This document shows, one piece after another, positions 55,754 to 64,000 of a DNA stretch of 64,000 bases. Within the stretch, counting starts at the first letter, position 1. Each line of letters starts with the position of its first letter. The stretch lies in the NCBI GenBank assembly GCA_025355965.1, contig JANXYR010000080.1, positions 1-64,000 of the forward strand. The letters run 5' to 3'. The DNA is from Geobacteraceae bacterium. Its GTDB lineage: Bacteria > Desulfobacterota > Desulfuromonadia > Geobacterales > Pseudopelobacteraceae. The notes beneath the pieces are model-generated. The model ran no database searches. It saw only the letters and a program-made list of their open reading frames with translations, and had not been told where the DNA came from. The translations under genes and the position numbers were made by a program.

Positions 55754-56878
55754 TTACTGCAACGGCAGACTTATCGTTACTGTCGTACCAAAATCATGTT
55801 TACTGGCGATACTTATGCTACCTCCATGCTGCCGGATAAAATCTCGCGCATAGAACAGACCTAGTCCGAAACCACGAATCTGGCCGGTATGGTTCGGATC
55901 AACTTGATAAAACTTTTCGAACACCTTTGGCAGCTCTGACTCCGGTATCCCGATTCCAGAGTCCGAAACAACAATGGATACTAAGTTATCTTGACGTTCC
56001 AGTTTGAGAGAGACGTTTCCTTTGCCGTATGAAAATTTTAAGGCATTATCGATCACCTGATAGAGTGCAAAGCTGATTTTTGAAGCGTCAAGCATCACCA
56101 CTGCTGGCAGAGCTTCCGGGACAGCTTCAAGCTCAACATCGAAAGTACCATGCTCCTTTCGGCACTTGACCAGCACATCGGCAACAATTTCATTCAAGTT
56201 ACAGGAGCTCATATTGACTCCAGTACCGCTCACCATCACCTGGCTGAATTCCAGCAGCTTTGCAACCAGTTGGGCAAGATAGCACGCCTCTTCGCTGGCC
56301 ATGTCAACGCACTGTTGAAACAACTGATCCTCTTGCTTAAACACCCCCTTTCGCAGATTCTGCAGAAACAGGGAAATACCGGTTATTGGCGTGCGTAATT
56401 TATGTGACACAAGCGAGAGGAACATATTTTTCATCTCGTCGGAGCGTTTGATGTCTGCCAACTCCTGCTTAAGCGCTTTTCTTACAAGAGCTTTTTCAAT
56501 AGAAGTTCTCAACTGAAGAATATTGAGGGGCTTGTTGATAAAATCATCCGCGTTTTCTTTAAGCGCACTCAGTATTATATCTTTGTTCACAAACCCGGTC
56601 ATGATGATTACCGTTGCATTCGGGTCGAGCGTTTTGATATTTCTGAGCAGATCAATACCGGACCCTCCCGGCATCATTATATCAGTAAGAATCAGATCGG
56701 GGTGTTCCCTTTCGAACAGATGGAGTGCGTCATCACAGGTGGCAGCCTGGACTATCCGATAATTACGGAGAGCCTGAGCACACAATTCACGGATAACCTT
56801 GTCGTCGTCAACGATTAAAATAGTAGCCTGTAATGATTGTGACAAGTTCCCATTAATGTTCGTGGGTGATGTTGGCAT
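55754..56878 (-). CDS. Receiver-histidine kinase hybrid protein
   Basis: A 374-residue cytoplasmic protein with a receiver domain (about residues 18-133; acidic DDD at 24-26, phospho-acceptor D66 in LTDIMMP, K116), a dimerisation/phosphoacceptor domain (H169 in VSHKLRTPITG) and an HATPase_c domain (about 255-374; DNALKFSYGKGN and GIGIPESELPKVFEKFY, GFGLGLFYARDFIRQHGGS). The receiver at the N-terminus is the reverse of the usual hybrid order, common in Geobacter. No membrane segment or sensor domain is visible, so it is fed by another kinase. It follows alaS by 28 bases; partners are unknown. Confidence 0.88.
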   Translation of the reverse strand: MPTSPTNINGNLSQSLQATILIVDDDKVIRELCAQALRNYRIVQAATCDDALHLFEREHPDLILTDIMMPGGSGIDLLRNIKTLDPNATVIIMTGFVNKDIILSALKENADDFINKPLNILQLRTSIEKALVRKALKQELADIKRSDEMKNMFLSLVSHKLRTPITGISLFLQNLRKGVFKQEDQLFQQCVDMASEEACYLAQLVAKLLEFSQVMVSGTGVNMSSCNLNEIVADVLVKCRKEHGTFDVELEAVPEALPAVVMLDASKISFALYQVIDNALKFSYGKGNVSLKLERQDNLVSIVVSDSGIGIPESELPKVFEKFYQVDPNHTGQIRGFGLGLFYARDFIRQHGGSISIASKHDFGTTVTISLPLQ

Positions 56879-56906
56879 ACTGAGCCCCGTGGTCTCTATG
56901 TCTCGA

Positions 56907-59543
56907 TTAACGTGCTAAAAGAATTCCTGCAACTGCAGCCAGCGCCTCGTCCAGCTTTTCCGGCTGACTTCCGCCCGCCTGGGCCAGTTCAGGCTTACCG
57001 CCACCACTACCGCCGACCAACGGCGCGATCTGTTTAATAATATCTCCAGCCTTGATTGAACCGCTCAAATCTTTGGTAACAGTTACCAGCAAATTCGCTT
57101 TGCCACTGATGGCTGCGCCTAGTGCAATCACGCCTTCGCCAATGCGATCCTTCAAAGTATCTGAAAGGTCACGCAGAGCCTTTATATCCTCCACCTGCAC
57201 CTGCACGGCCAGCAATCTGACACCCGCAACTTCGACCGTCTGCGACAGCAGATCTCCGGAAGCGGCAACATTCAGCTTGGACTGCAGCGTCTCGATTTCT
57301 CTTTGCAACTCTCTCTGACGTGCCAGCAGTTTTTCAAGCCGGTCGCGTGAATTGCCGGCTTCCGCCTTGAGCAATGCCGCTATTTCCCTCTGTTCGTCCT
57401 CCATATGCCGGACAAAGTCTAGTGCCACGAGACCAGTCAACGCCTCAATACGCCGTACCCCGGCAGCAATCCCCGCTTCGGAAACAATCTTGAACAGACC
57501 AATATCACCGGCTGCCCGCACGTGGGTTCCGCCGCACAGCTCCATGCTGACATCCCCTATCCTCACAACACGAACCGAATCACCGTACTTCTCGTCGAAG
57601 AGTGCCGTAGCACCAGCTTCTATAGCTTCAGCAACATTCATTTCACGGGTTACTACCTGATCATTAGCCATGATGAACTTGTTCACAATCGTTTCAATCT
57701 GACGCAACTCTTCGTCTGTCACAGATGAAAAATGTGTAAAATCAAAACGGAGACGATCAAGCGACACCATTGAACCAGCCTGTTTGACATGATCACCAAG
57801 CACCTGACGCAGAGCGCTCTGTAGCAGGTGTGTAGACGTGTGATTGCGGCAAGTGGCATCGCGCTCACCTCGTGACACCTTCAAATCTGCCGCTTCGCCG
57901 ATTTTTATGACCCCTTCTTTGACAACCGAGTGGTGTACAATCATATCGATAAAAGGGCGACTCGCAGTAATTACATCCAGATGAGCATTACCGGTAGAAA
58001 GCGTCCCGCAATCACCTTTCTGCCCACCGGAATCACCATAGAAAGGGGTCTTTTCCGTAATCACCACAACAGATTCACCGACGGCTGCAGATTGGACTGG
58101 AACTCCGTCCCTGATAATCGCCAAAACCGGAGCATAAGTTGACATTTCGTCATAGCCGACAAACTGGCCGCGCACTCCGCTGTTATGAAGTTCTTTATAT
58201 ACCGGGGCAATTCCCTCTCCACCGGAGCCTTTCCAATGTTCACGAGCCTGCGCCCGCTGCCGTCCCATGCAAAGATCAAAGCCGGCTTCGTCAATTGTAA
58301 ATCCTTCACCCTCAACAATATCAGCGGTCAGATCAGTAGGAAAACCGTAGGTATCATAAAGCTTGAACAGAACGTCGCCCGGGATAACTTTTTTCCCGGC
58401 ACTTCGCAAAGCAGCAACCTCATCATTGAGAATAGCCAGGCCCCGGTCCAGGGTTTCAATAAACCGCTGTTCCTCACCCAGAACAACCTTCTTGATGTAC
58501 TCTTCGCGTTCCTGCAGTTCCGGATACGCATCTCCCATAACCTCACGCACCGCATCAACCATATTGTAAAGCATCGGCTCCGCACAGCCCAGCATCTTTG
58601 CATGGCGTGCAGCCCGGCGCATAATCCGCCGCAATACATAGCCGCGCCCTTCATTGGAGGGGAGCGCACCATCACAGATGAGAAACGTCACCGCCCGGGC
58701 ATGGTCCGCAATAACCCGCATCGAGACACTGTCCTTTTCATCGACACCGTAGCGCTTGCCCACCAGTCGTTCAATATGGCGGATAATACCCTGCAGAATA
58801 TCGATGTCGTAATTAGAGCTAACACCCTGCATAACCGCCGTAACACGTTCCAGACCCATTCCGGTATCAACCGACGGCTTCGGCAGCGGCGTCAGAGTGC
58901 CGTCACTTGACCGGTTGAACTGCATGAAGACGTTGTTCCAGATCTCCATGTAACGGTCACAATCACAGCCGACATTGCAATCAGGGCGATCACACCCGAC
59001 TTCCGCCCCCTGATCATAAAATATTTCACTACAGGGACCGCAAGGACCGGTGTCACCCATTGACCAGAAATTGTCCTTCTCGCCAAAACGGAAGATACGA
59101 TCACGCGGAATCCCTTCCTGGATGTGCCAGATATCGGCCGCCTCATCATCATCAGTGTAAACCGTAACATAAAGACGACTTTTGTCCAGCTTCAACTCTT
59201 CAGTCAGAAACTCCCAGGCATAGGCAATCGCCTCTTTTTTAAAATAATCACCGAATGAAAAATTTCCCAACATTTCAAAGAACGTATGGTGACGAGCCGT
59301 CCTGCCAACATTTTCCAGATCGTTATGTTTCCCACCCGCCCGAACACATTTTTGAGAACTTGCTGCCCGGCAATAGCCACGGTCCTCCAGCCCCAGAAAG
59401 CAATCCTTAAACTGATTCATACCGGCATTGGCAAACATCAAGGTCGGATCGTTCTTGGGGAGGATCCCCGAACTGGGAACTACCGTATGACCCCGGTCGG
59501 CAAAATATTGAAGAAAGCGTGCTCGAATTTCTGTACCTGTCAT
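56907..59543 (-). CDS. alaS: Alanyl-tRNA synthetase
   Basis: An 878-residue enzyme charging tRNA-Ala. [34 protein letters not shown] and RVTAVMQGV mark the class II core; the editing domain has the zinc ligands in [19 protein letters not shown] and [13 protein letters not shown]; the C-terminal C-Ala domain ends with [19 protein letters not shown]. The reading frame opens at 59573, but the ATG at 59543 begins the family start [14 protein letters not shown] and has GAGGA just upstream. All usual parts are present. Confidence 0.95.
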   Translation of the reverse strand: MTGTEIRARFLQYFADRGHTVVPSSGILPKNDPTLMFANAGMNQFKDCFLGLEDRGYCRAASSQKCVRAGGKHNDLENVGRTARHHTFFEMLGNFSFGDYFKKEAIAYAWEFLTEELKLDKSRLYVTVYTDDDEAADIWHIQEGIPRDRIFRFGEKDNFWSMGDTGPCGPCSEIFYDQGAEVGCDRPDCNVGCDCDRYMEIWNNVFMQFNRSSDGTLTPLPKPSVDTGMGLERVTAVMQGVSSNYDIDILQGIIRHIERLVGKRYGVDEKDSVSMRVIADHARAVTFLICDGALPSNEGRGYVLRRIMRRAARHAKMLGCAEPMLYNMVDAVREVMGDAYPELQEREEYIKKVVLGEEQRFIETLDRGLAILNDEVAALRSAGKKVIPGDVLFKLYDTYGFPTDLTADIVEGEGFTIDEAGFDLCMGRQRAQAREHWKGSGGEGIAPVYKELHNSGVRGQFVGYDEMSTYAPVLAIIRDGVPVQSAAVGESVVVITEKTPFYGDSGGQKGDCGTLSTGNAHLDVITASRPFIDMIVHHSVVKEGVIKIGEAADLKVSRGERDATCRNHTSTHLLQSALRQVLGDHVKQAGSMVSLDRLRFDFTHFSSVTDEELRQIETIVNKFIMANDQVVTREMNVAEAIEAGATALFDEKYGDSVRVVRIGDVSMELCGGTHVRAAGDIGLFKIVSEAGIAAGVRRIEALTGLVALDFVRHMEDEQREIAALLKAEAGNSRDRLEKLLARQRELQREIETLQSKLNVAASGDLLSQTVEVAGVRLLAVQVQVEDIKALRDLSDTLKDRIGEGVIALGAAISGKANLLVTVTKDLSGSIKAGDIIKQIAPLVGGSGGGKPELAQAGGSQPEKLDEALAAVAGILLAR

Positions 59544-59597
59544 AATGTCCTCGTTAAAATAAAAATAAACCACAAAGAATTCGCCAAAAAACCGGGA

Positions 59598-60107
59598 TCA
59601 TTCCACTGTTCTCAAAGCCCGTATTATCGTGGGAAACCCGAATCCTCGCCGCTGCAGAAAACCGATCACACGTCGTTTGTCACTATCACTCGCCGCTGAA
59701 TAGGAAAATCCGGGGTAGCGGCGTTCTGCCGCCGACCTGACCTCGGATACTTCATCTCTCTCCGCTAAGAGAGGCGCAAGGACTTCACTCACTATCTCTG
59801 CAGGAAACCCCCTGCGGTACATCTCCATACGAAGTCTAGCCCCGTAAAAACGGCCGGAGGAAAGCGCAGATTCTGCAAACCGTTCGGCATACCGTTTATC
59901 ATTAAGCCACCCCTCACGCTGCAGGCGGTTTATCACAGCCTCAACATCCTGCCCGGAGATTTCCCGCGCCGACAGTTTTTGACTTATTCTAGTGGTTGAA
60001 TAATCCCGACCGGTCAATAGCCGCAAAGCGTACTGGTAAATCTGGTCGGACGTTAACGGCTCAGTATTTTTCAATATCAAGTTTTTCCGGCTCCGCAGCA
60101 ACGTCAT
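59598..60107 (-). CDS. recX: Regulatory protein RecX
   Basis: A 169-residue helical-repeat protein that binds and dampens RecA filaments. Three-helix repeats are seen, with YALRLLTGRDYSTTRISQKL, INRLQREGWLNDKRYAERF and SGRFYGARLRMEMYRRGFP, and a last repeat KRRVIGFLQRRGFGFPTIIR. The ATG at 60107 gives the normal length but lies 47 bases inside the end of the pilT-like gene; a TTG a little later is an alternative with GGAG upstream. The gene is in the usual neighbourhood between recA and alaS. Confidence 0.8.
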   Translation of the reverse strand: MTLLRSRKNLILKNTEPLTSDQIYQYALRLLTGRDYSTTRISQKLSAREISGQDVEAVINRLQREGWLNDKRYAERFAESALSSGRFYGARLRMEMYRRGFPAEIVSEVLAPLLAERDEVSEVRSAAERRYPGFSYSAASDSDKRRVIGFLQRRGFGFPTIIRALRTVE

Positions 60108-61218
60108 CCGGCTTATTCTCAAAGCCTTCCCAGGAAGCGTCAGAGGTTGATGAGATGCCGGAGACCTTGAGGGCAAAGTCGTCAGGATTTGAGCTCTGGC
60201 GAATCGCTTCTTCATAGGTAATCAGCTTGCTTGAATAAAGCCTCATAAGCGACTGATCAAAGGTCTGCATGCCATAAGAAACAAAACCCTGCGAAATAGC
60301 GTCATTCAACTGCTTGGTCTTGTCTTTATCATCAATACATTCCCTGACACGGGCGGAGGCCAGCATGATTTCCACCGCCGGAACCCGCCCCTTGCCGTCA
60401 GCCTTAGGCACCAGCCTCTGAGATATGACCCCCTTGATGATACTTGCCAGCTGAATACGGACCTGGCGCTGGTGATAGGGCGGAAAAACGCCAATGATGC
60501 GATTGATGGTTTCCGCAGCGTCCATTGTATGCAGGGTGGACATGACCAGGTGACCGGTCTCTGCAGCGGTCATTGCTGTTTCGATTGTTTCGTAATCACG
60601 CATCTCGCCAACCAGAATGACATCAGGGTCCTGCCGCAGCGCCCCTTTCAAGGCGGCTGAAAAGGTAGGAGTGTCGGTGCCGACTTCGCGCTGACTGATA
60701 ATGCTCTTGTTGTCTCGATGCAGGAATTCAACCGGATCTTCGATAGTAATGATATTACAGGTACGCTGACTGTTGATGTAGTCAACCATGGCCGCAAGCG
60801 TACTGGATTTACCGGAACCGGTTGTCCCGGTCACCAGAATCAGTCCCCGCTCTTCCTGGCAGATTTTCTTCATAATCGGCGGCAGATTCAGTCCTTCCAG
60901 CGTTGGAATAATAAATGCTATCGAACGGAAGACCATTGCCACCGTACCACGTTGACGGTAGACACTGACCCTAAATCGGCCAAGGCCCGGTACGGCATAC
61001 GCCAGATCTATTTCAGAATTTTCCTCGAATATACGCCGTTGACGATCATTCATCATCGACTGCGCAGTGTCGGAAACAAAATCAGGCGACAAGCGCGCTG
61101 CATTCGGGATCGGGTGCAGCCGGCCGTCAATCCTTACAATAGGAGGAAGCCCGGTCTTGATGTGAATATCAGAACCTTTGGCCTTAAACGCAATGGTGAG
61201 TATCTCGTTCAAATCCAC
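60061..61218 (-). CDS. PilT-family type IV pilus retraction ATPase
   Basis: A 385-residue hexameric secretion ATPase. GSDIHIKTGLPPIVRIDGRL is the PilT N-terminal domain, GTTGSGKS (131-138) is Walker A, ITIEDPVEFLHRD the Asp box, DPDVILVGEMRDYETIETAM Walker B, and LVMSTLHTMDAAETINRII the His box. It ends with a ~35-residue acidic tail. Geobacter genomes carry several PilT copies, so it could be a PilT or PilU type; the copy beside recA is not distinguished. The 3' end overlaps recX by 47 bases if recX starts at 60107. Confidence 0.87.
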   Translation of the reverse strand: MDLNEILTIAFKAKGSDIHIKTGLPPIVRIDGRLHPIPNAARLSPDFVSDTAQSMMNDRQRRIFEENSEIDLAYAVPGLGRFRVSVYRQRGTVAMVFRSIAFIIPTLEGLNLPPIMKKICQEERGLILVTGTTGSGKSSTLAAMVDYINSQRTCNIITIEDPVEFLHRDNKSIISQREVGTDTPTFSAALKGALRQDPDVILVGEMRDYETIETAMTAAETGHLVMSTLHTMDAAETINRIIGVFPPYHQRQVRIQLASIIKGVISQRLVPKADGKGRVPAVEIMLASARVRECIDDKDKTKQLNDAISQGFVSYGMQTFDQSLMRLYSSKLITYEEAIRQSSNPDDFALKVSGISSTSDASWEGFENKPDDVAAEPEKLDIEKY

Positions 61219-61233
61219 AGCATACCTCCGTTA

Positions 61234-62271
61234 CTACGCAGCTTTAACTACCTTGTCAGGTACCGGTACCGGTTTGAGCAGGTCCATCAGCTTGCCTTCA
61301 ATCTCAGCCAGCGTTTCTGGATGTTCAGTCAACCAGGTACGAGAATTTTCACGCCCCTGCCCAATCCTGTCTTTACCGTAGGAGTACCATGCGCCACTCT
61401 TTTCGACGATATTTTTGTCAACCGCCAGATCAAGAACGTCGCCGGTGCGCGAAATGCCTTCACCGTAGAGTATATCGAACTCAACCTCTTTGAAAGGGGG
61501 AGCAACCTTGTTTTTGACGACCTTGACCCTCGTGCGGGAGCCGATGATCTGATCGCCCTGTTTCAGTGTGGCGATCTTGCGAATATCCATACGAACCGAA
61601 GCGTAAAATTTGAGGGCGTTACCGCCGGTTGTTGTCTCTGGATTACCGAACATGACACCTATTTTCATACGTATCTGATTGATGAAAATCACGCAGCAGT
61701 TAGACTTACTGATAATTCCGGTCAGTTTGCGGAGCGCTTGGGACATCAGGCGTGCTTGAAGTCCCATATGGGAATCACCCATATCGCCTTCTATCTCAGC
61801 CTTGGGCACCAGGGCAGCAACAGAGTCAACAACAAGTATGTCAATGGCTCCACTCCTGACAAGGGTTTCGGTAATTTCCAACGCCTGCTCGCCAGTGTCC
61901 GGCTGCGACACAAGCAGGTCATCGGTCTTGACACCCAGCTTACGGGCATAGCCGATATCAAGCGCATGCTCGGCATCGACAAAAGCGGCAATCCCACCCG
62001 TTTTTTGTGCCTCGGCAATTATATGCAGCGCCAGCGTTGTCTTTCCTGATGACTCAGGGCCATATATCTCGATTACCCTGCCGCGCGGAACGCCACCGAC
62101 CCCCAGAGCCATGTCCAGGGAAATGGAACCGGTAGAAATAGCCTCGACACCCGGGAGCGCCTCGTCATTGCCAAGCCGCATGATTGCGCCCTTGCCGAAC
62201 TGTTTCTCGATCTGACTCAGGGCCAGCTCAATCGCCTTGTTTTTCTCCAGCGCGTTGTTTTTCTCAGCCAT
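61234..62271 (-). CDS. recA: Recombinase RecA
   Basis: A 345-residue recombinase. The P-loop is GPESSGKTT (71-79), and the DNA-binding loop L2 region lies in [38 protein letters not shown] is also the family signature. Acidic C-terminal residues are few. It begins [18 protein letters not shown] and is followed by the pilT-like gene after 15 bases. A LexA-type site was not recognised in the 119 bases upstream. Confidence 0.96.
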   Translation of the reverse strand: MAEKNNALEKNKAIELALSQIEKQFGKGAIMRLGNDEALPGVEAISTGSISLDMALGVGGVPRGRVIEIYGPESSGKTTLALHIIAEAQKTGGIAAFVDAEHALDIGYARKLGVKTDDLLVSQPDTGEQALEITETLVRSGAIDILVVDSVAALVPKAEIEGDMGDSHMGLQARLMSQALRKLTGIISKSNCCVIFINQIRMKIGVMFGNPETTTGGNALKFYASVRMDIRKIATLKQGDQIIGSRTRVKVVKNKVAPPFKEVEFDILYGEGISRTGDVLDLAVDKNIVEKSGAWYSYGKDRIGQGRENSRTWLTEHPETLAEIEGKLMDLLKPVPVPDKVVKAA

Positions 62272-62390
62272 TGGTAGGTATCTCCTGAAGGATAAAGTAT
62301 GCAGATTAAAGGGTAGAAAAATAACATATCAGGCGGAGATATCGCAAGGTTTTATCGGGCTGTTCTTATATCACTTTTCTCTCCACTGAT

Positions 62391-63194
62391 TTATTTTTGG
62401 CAATCACGGCAGAACACCGTGCTCCGCCCCCCGAGCCTGGTTTCTTCAAGATGGCCTTTGCAACCGCGACAAGGCTTACCACCCCGTCCGTAGACTTCGA
62501 AGGTTTGCGGATAATAGGCAACTGTTTCCTCTGCAACCATAAAAGCAACTCCCTCCCCGATCGACACCTCCAGAACATTGCATATGGTCGCTGCAAGCTT
62601 GACACACTCCTTAAGAGCGAGATCCCCAGCAGGACGGTCCGGACGGATGCGGGCATGGAAAAGAGCCTCATTGGCGTAGATATTCCCCACTCCTGCCACG
62701 ACAGCGCTATTCATAATCAACTGTTTAACCGCAACCTTACGCCCTCTGGTGACACCAAAAAGATACTCACCGTCAAAACCTCTTTCCAGAGGTTCAGGGC
62801 CGATTCCTGCAAGAAGCAGGTGCAGCTGCGGATCACCGGTAAACCAGTCAACTATGCCGAATTTGCGCGGATCGTGAAAACGGAGCAACTGACCATCGTC
62901 AAAAACAAAGTCGATATGATCATGTTTCTCAGGTGGCGGAGATCCCCGAAGCAACCTTAGAAAACCGGTCATCCCCAAATGTACTAATAACCAGCCGACC
63001 TCGCAGTCAAACAACAGGTACTTCCCACGACGCCCAATAGCCCGCACCATACGCCCAGACAGGGCCTGTTCCAGATCTGCCGGCACCGGAAGCCGGAGCT
63101 TCTTAACGCGTAACACCACCTGTTTAAATCGACTCCCAACCAACTCCCGCTCCAGTCGGCGGCGGGTTACTTCCACTTCCGGAAGTTCAGGCAT
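62391..63194 (-). CDS. mutM: Formamidopyrimidine-DNA glycosylase MutM
   Basis: A 267-residue base-excision repair enzyme that removes 8-oxoguanine and nicks the backbone. The N-terminus MPELPEVEVTRRRLE gives the catalytic proline and glutamate (P2, E3); K-containing VVAGVGNIYANEALFHARI is the helix-two-turn-helix; the zinc finger is VYGRGGKPCRGCKGHLEET and CRDCQK. All parts are present. It is 31 bases after cinA. Confidence 0.95.
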   Translation of the reverse strand: MPELPEVEVTRRRLERELVGSRFKQVVLRVKKLRLPVPADLEQALSGRMVRAIGRRGKYLLFDCEVGWLLVHLGMTGFLRLLRGSPPPEKHDHIDFVFDDGQLLRFHDPRKFGIVDWFTGDPQLHLLLAGIGPEPLERGFDGEYLFGVTRGRKVAVKQLIMNSAVVAGVGNIYANEALFHARIRPDRPAGDLALKECVKLAATICNVLEVSIGEGVAFMVAEETVAYYPQTFEVYGRGGKPCRGCKGHLEETRLGGRSTVFCRDCQK

Positions 63195-63225
63195 ATCGTC
63201 CTCTAAAAACCAATTTAGTCTTTAC

Positions 63226-64000
63226 CTATTCCCTCTTCAACAGGTAACGCCGCATCCAGTCCAGAGCCGTCCATGCTGTCAGGGTGCGAATATCATTCCT
63301 GTTCCCGTTAAATTGGAATCGCTTGGTCCAGCAGCCATCTGGCGCCGCAAACGAAATAAATACCGTACCAACCGGCTTATCCTCACTACCGCCATCAGGC
63401 CCGGCAATTCCGGTAACCGCCAAACCAATGTCGCTCCCGGAAACCAGCCTGATCCCCTTGGCCATCGCCGAAGCGCACTCGGAACTGACTGCACCGAAGC
63501 TGTTCAATAGCTCGACAGGCACCCCAAGCAACCTGGTTTTGGCAACGTTAGAGTAGGTCACAGTGCCTTCGCAAAAATACGCGGAACTGCCGGGAATATC
63601 AGTGAGCCTCTTTGCTATCAGGCCGCCGCTGCACGACTCTGCCAAAGAAATAGTAAGACAACGATCTCTAAACAACTCAGAAACAACATCGTCCATACTG
63701 ATATCGCCAGAGGAAAAGCAATACTCCTTCAATCGATCTCTCACGCTCCGAACAGCCGGCAGAAGAAGATCGGTTGCCGCATCATTATTATCCGCTTCAG
63801 CCCGCAGTGTCACTCTCATCCAGGGAAAGGTGACACAAATACCAAGAGTCAGGCCACGTTCCGGGCTGGCTATCCCAAGCAACAACTCATCAATTTCCGC
63901 CTCACACGGTCCGAACAGGTTCAGGCTGGCGGTACGGATAACCCGCTTGTGAGGCACACGTTCCATAATGAATGGCATAACAGTATTACGCAGCATGACA
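63226..64000 (-). CDS. cinA: CinA-family protein, C-terminal part (cut at window edge)
   Basis: The frame enters from the right edge and 256 residues are visible from the first in-window ATG. The visible part has the middle KH-like region (KRVIRTASLNLFGPCEAEID) and the C-terminal PncC amidohydrolase domain, with AESCSGGLIAKRLTDIPGSS, TYSNVAKTRLLGV and GIAGPDGGSEDKPVGTVFI. PncC removes the amide of nicotinamide mononucleotide. The N-terminal molybdopterin-binding-like domain lies outside. The cinA-recA neighbourhood is common. Confidence 0.86.
   Translation of the reverse strand, partial: VMLRNTVMPFIMERVPHKRVIRTASLNLFGPCEAEIDELLLGIASPERGLTLGICVTFPWMRVTLRAEADNNDAATDLLLPAVRSVRDRLKEYCFSSGDISMDDVVSELFRDRCLTISLAESCSGGLIAKRLTDIPGSSAYFCEGTVTYSNVAKTRLLGVPVELLNSFGAVSSECASAMAKGIRLVSGSDIGLAVTGIAGPDGGSEDKPVGTVFISFAAPDGCWTKRFQFNGNRNDIRTLTAWTALDWMRRYLLKRE

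Noticed and set aside
58185..58910. A 241-codon plus-strand frame opposite alaS
   Set aside because: Opposite conserved alaS core; no start signal or family match.
60718..62049. A long plus-strand open frame (443 codons) opposite the pilT-like gene and recA
   Set aside because: It crosses two well-established genes and the gap between them, has no family resemblance and no ribosome site; it is a by-product of codon use on the other strand.

Overview
The window looks like chromosome of a Desulfuromonadales bacterium of the Geobacter / Pelobacter propionicus type. The evidence is gene content and layout: a complete 14-gene nuo operon with separate nuoC and nuoD and a large ferredoxin-like NuoF, an atpZ-atpI-atpB-atpE block split from the F1 genes, a cinA-mutM-recA-pilT-recX-alaS run, an argBDFGH run, and an exosortase-type exopolysaccharide (EPS) assembly module. 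This is inference from content; no 16S or species marker is present. No rRNA, tRNA or CRISPR array was seen.

Layout. (1) 1-124: the end of an IS3-family insertion sequence, cut by the window edge. (2) 147-20458, minus strand: an EPS locus. PrsT, a polyprenyl-phosphate sugar transferase, a Wza-like export protein, a Wzz-like chain-length protein, a CpsD-type tyrosine kinase, an ExeA-like ATPase and an outer-membrane beta-barrel form the export module. They are followed by a DUF218 protein, three GT2 glycosyltransferases, a pyruvyltransferase, and a tightly coupled sugar-modification cassette (epimerase, C-methyltransferase, 3,5-epimerase, DUF4910 metallohydrolase-like protein, GSA-aminomutase-like enzyme). 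No exosortase, Wzx flippase or Wzy polymerase gene lies in the window. (3) 20701-27192: YheU-like protein plus AspT/YidE-type transporter, a GAF-GGDEF diguanylate cyclase on the plus strand, a short type IA topoisomerase, a hypoxanthine phosphoribosyltransferase and PrmC.

(4) 27292-42576, minus strand: nuoA-nuoN, ending in a strong hairpin terminator and starting from a well-formed sigma-70-type promoter with a palindromic operator just downstream of the predicted start site. NuoM carries an unusual C-terminal tail with three MP(A/P)GHP repeats. (5) 42740-45822, plus strand: hemL, then atpZ, atpI, atpB and atpE (the membrane part of ATP synthase). (6) 45841-55650, minus strand: argB-argD-argF-argG, a translationally coupled NUDIX / nitrilase-like pair, argH with its own promoter, then a GspA-GspB-like pair and a lipoprotein. 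(7) 55754-64000, minus strand: a receiver-histidine kinase protein, alaS, recX, a PilT-family ATPase, recA, mutM and the C-terminal part of cinA, which runs off the right edge.

The window joins cell-surface polysaccharide production, respiratory energy conversion (complex I feeding ATP synthase), arginine biosynthesis and DNA maintenance. Four-base start/stop overlaps are frequent on the minus strand and define tight co-translation groups. The points most worth following up are the NuoM repeat tail, the NUDIX / nitrilase-like pair inside the arginine genes, the sugar-modification cassette, and the palindrome at the nuo promoter.
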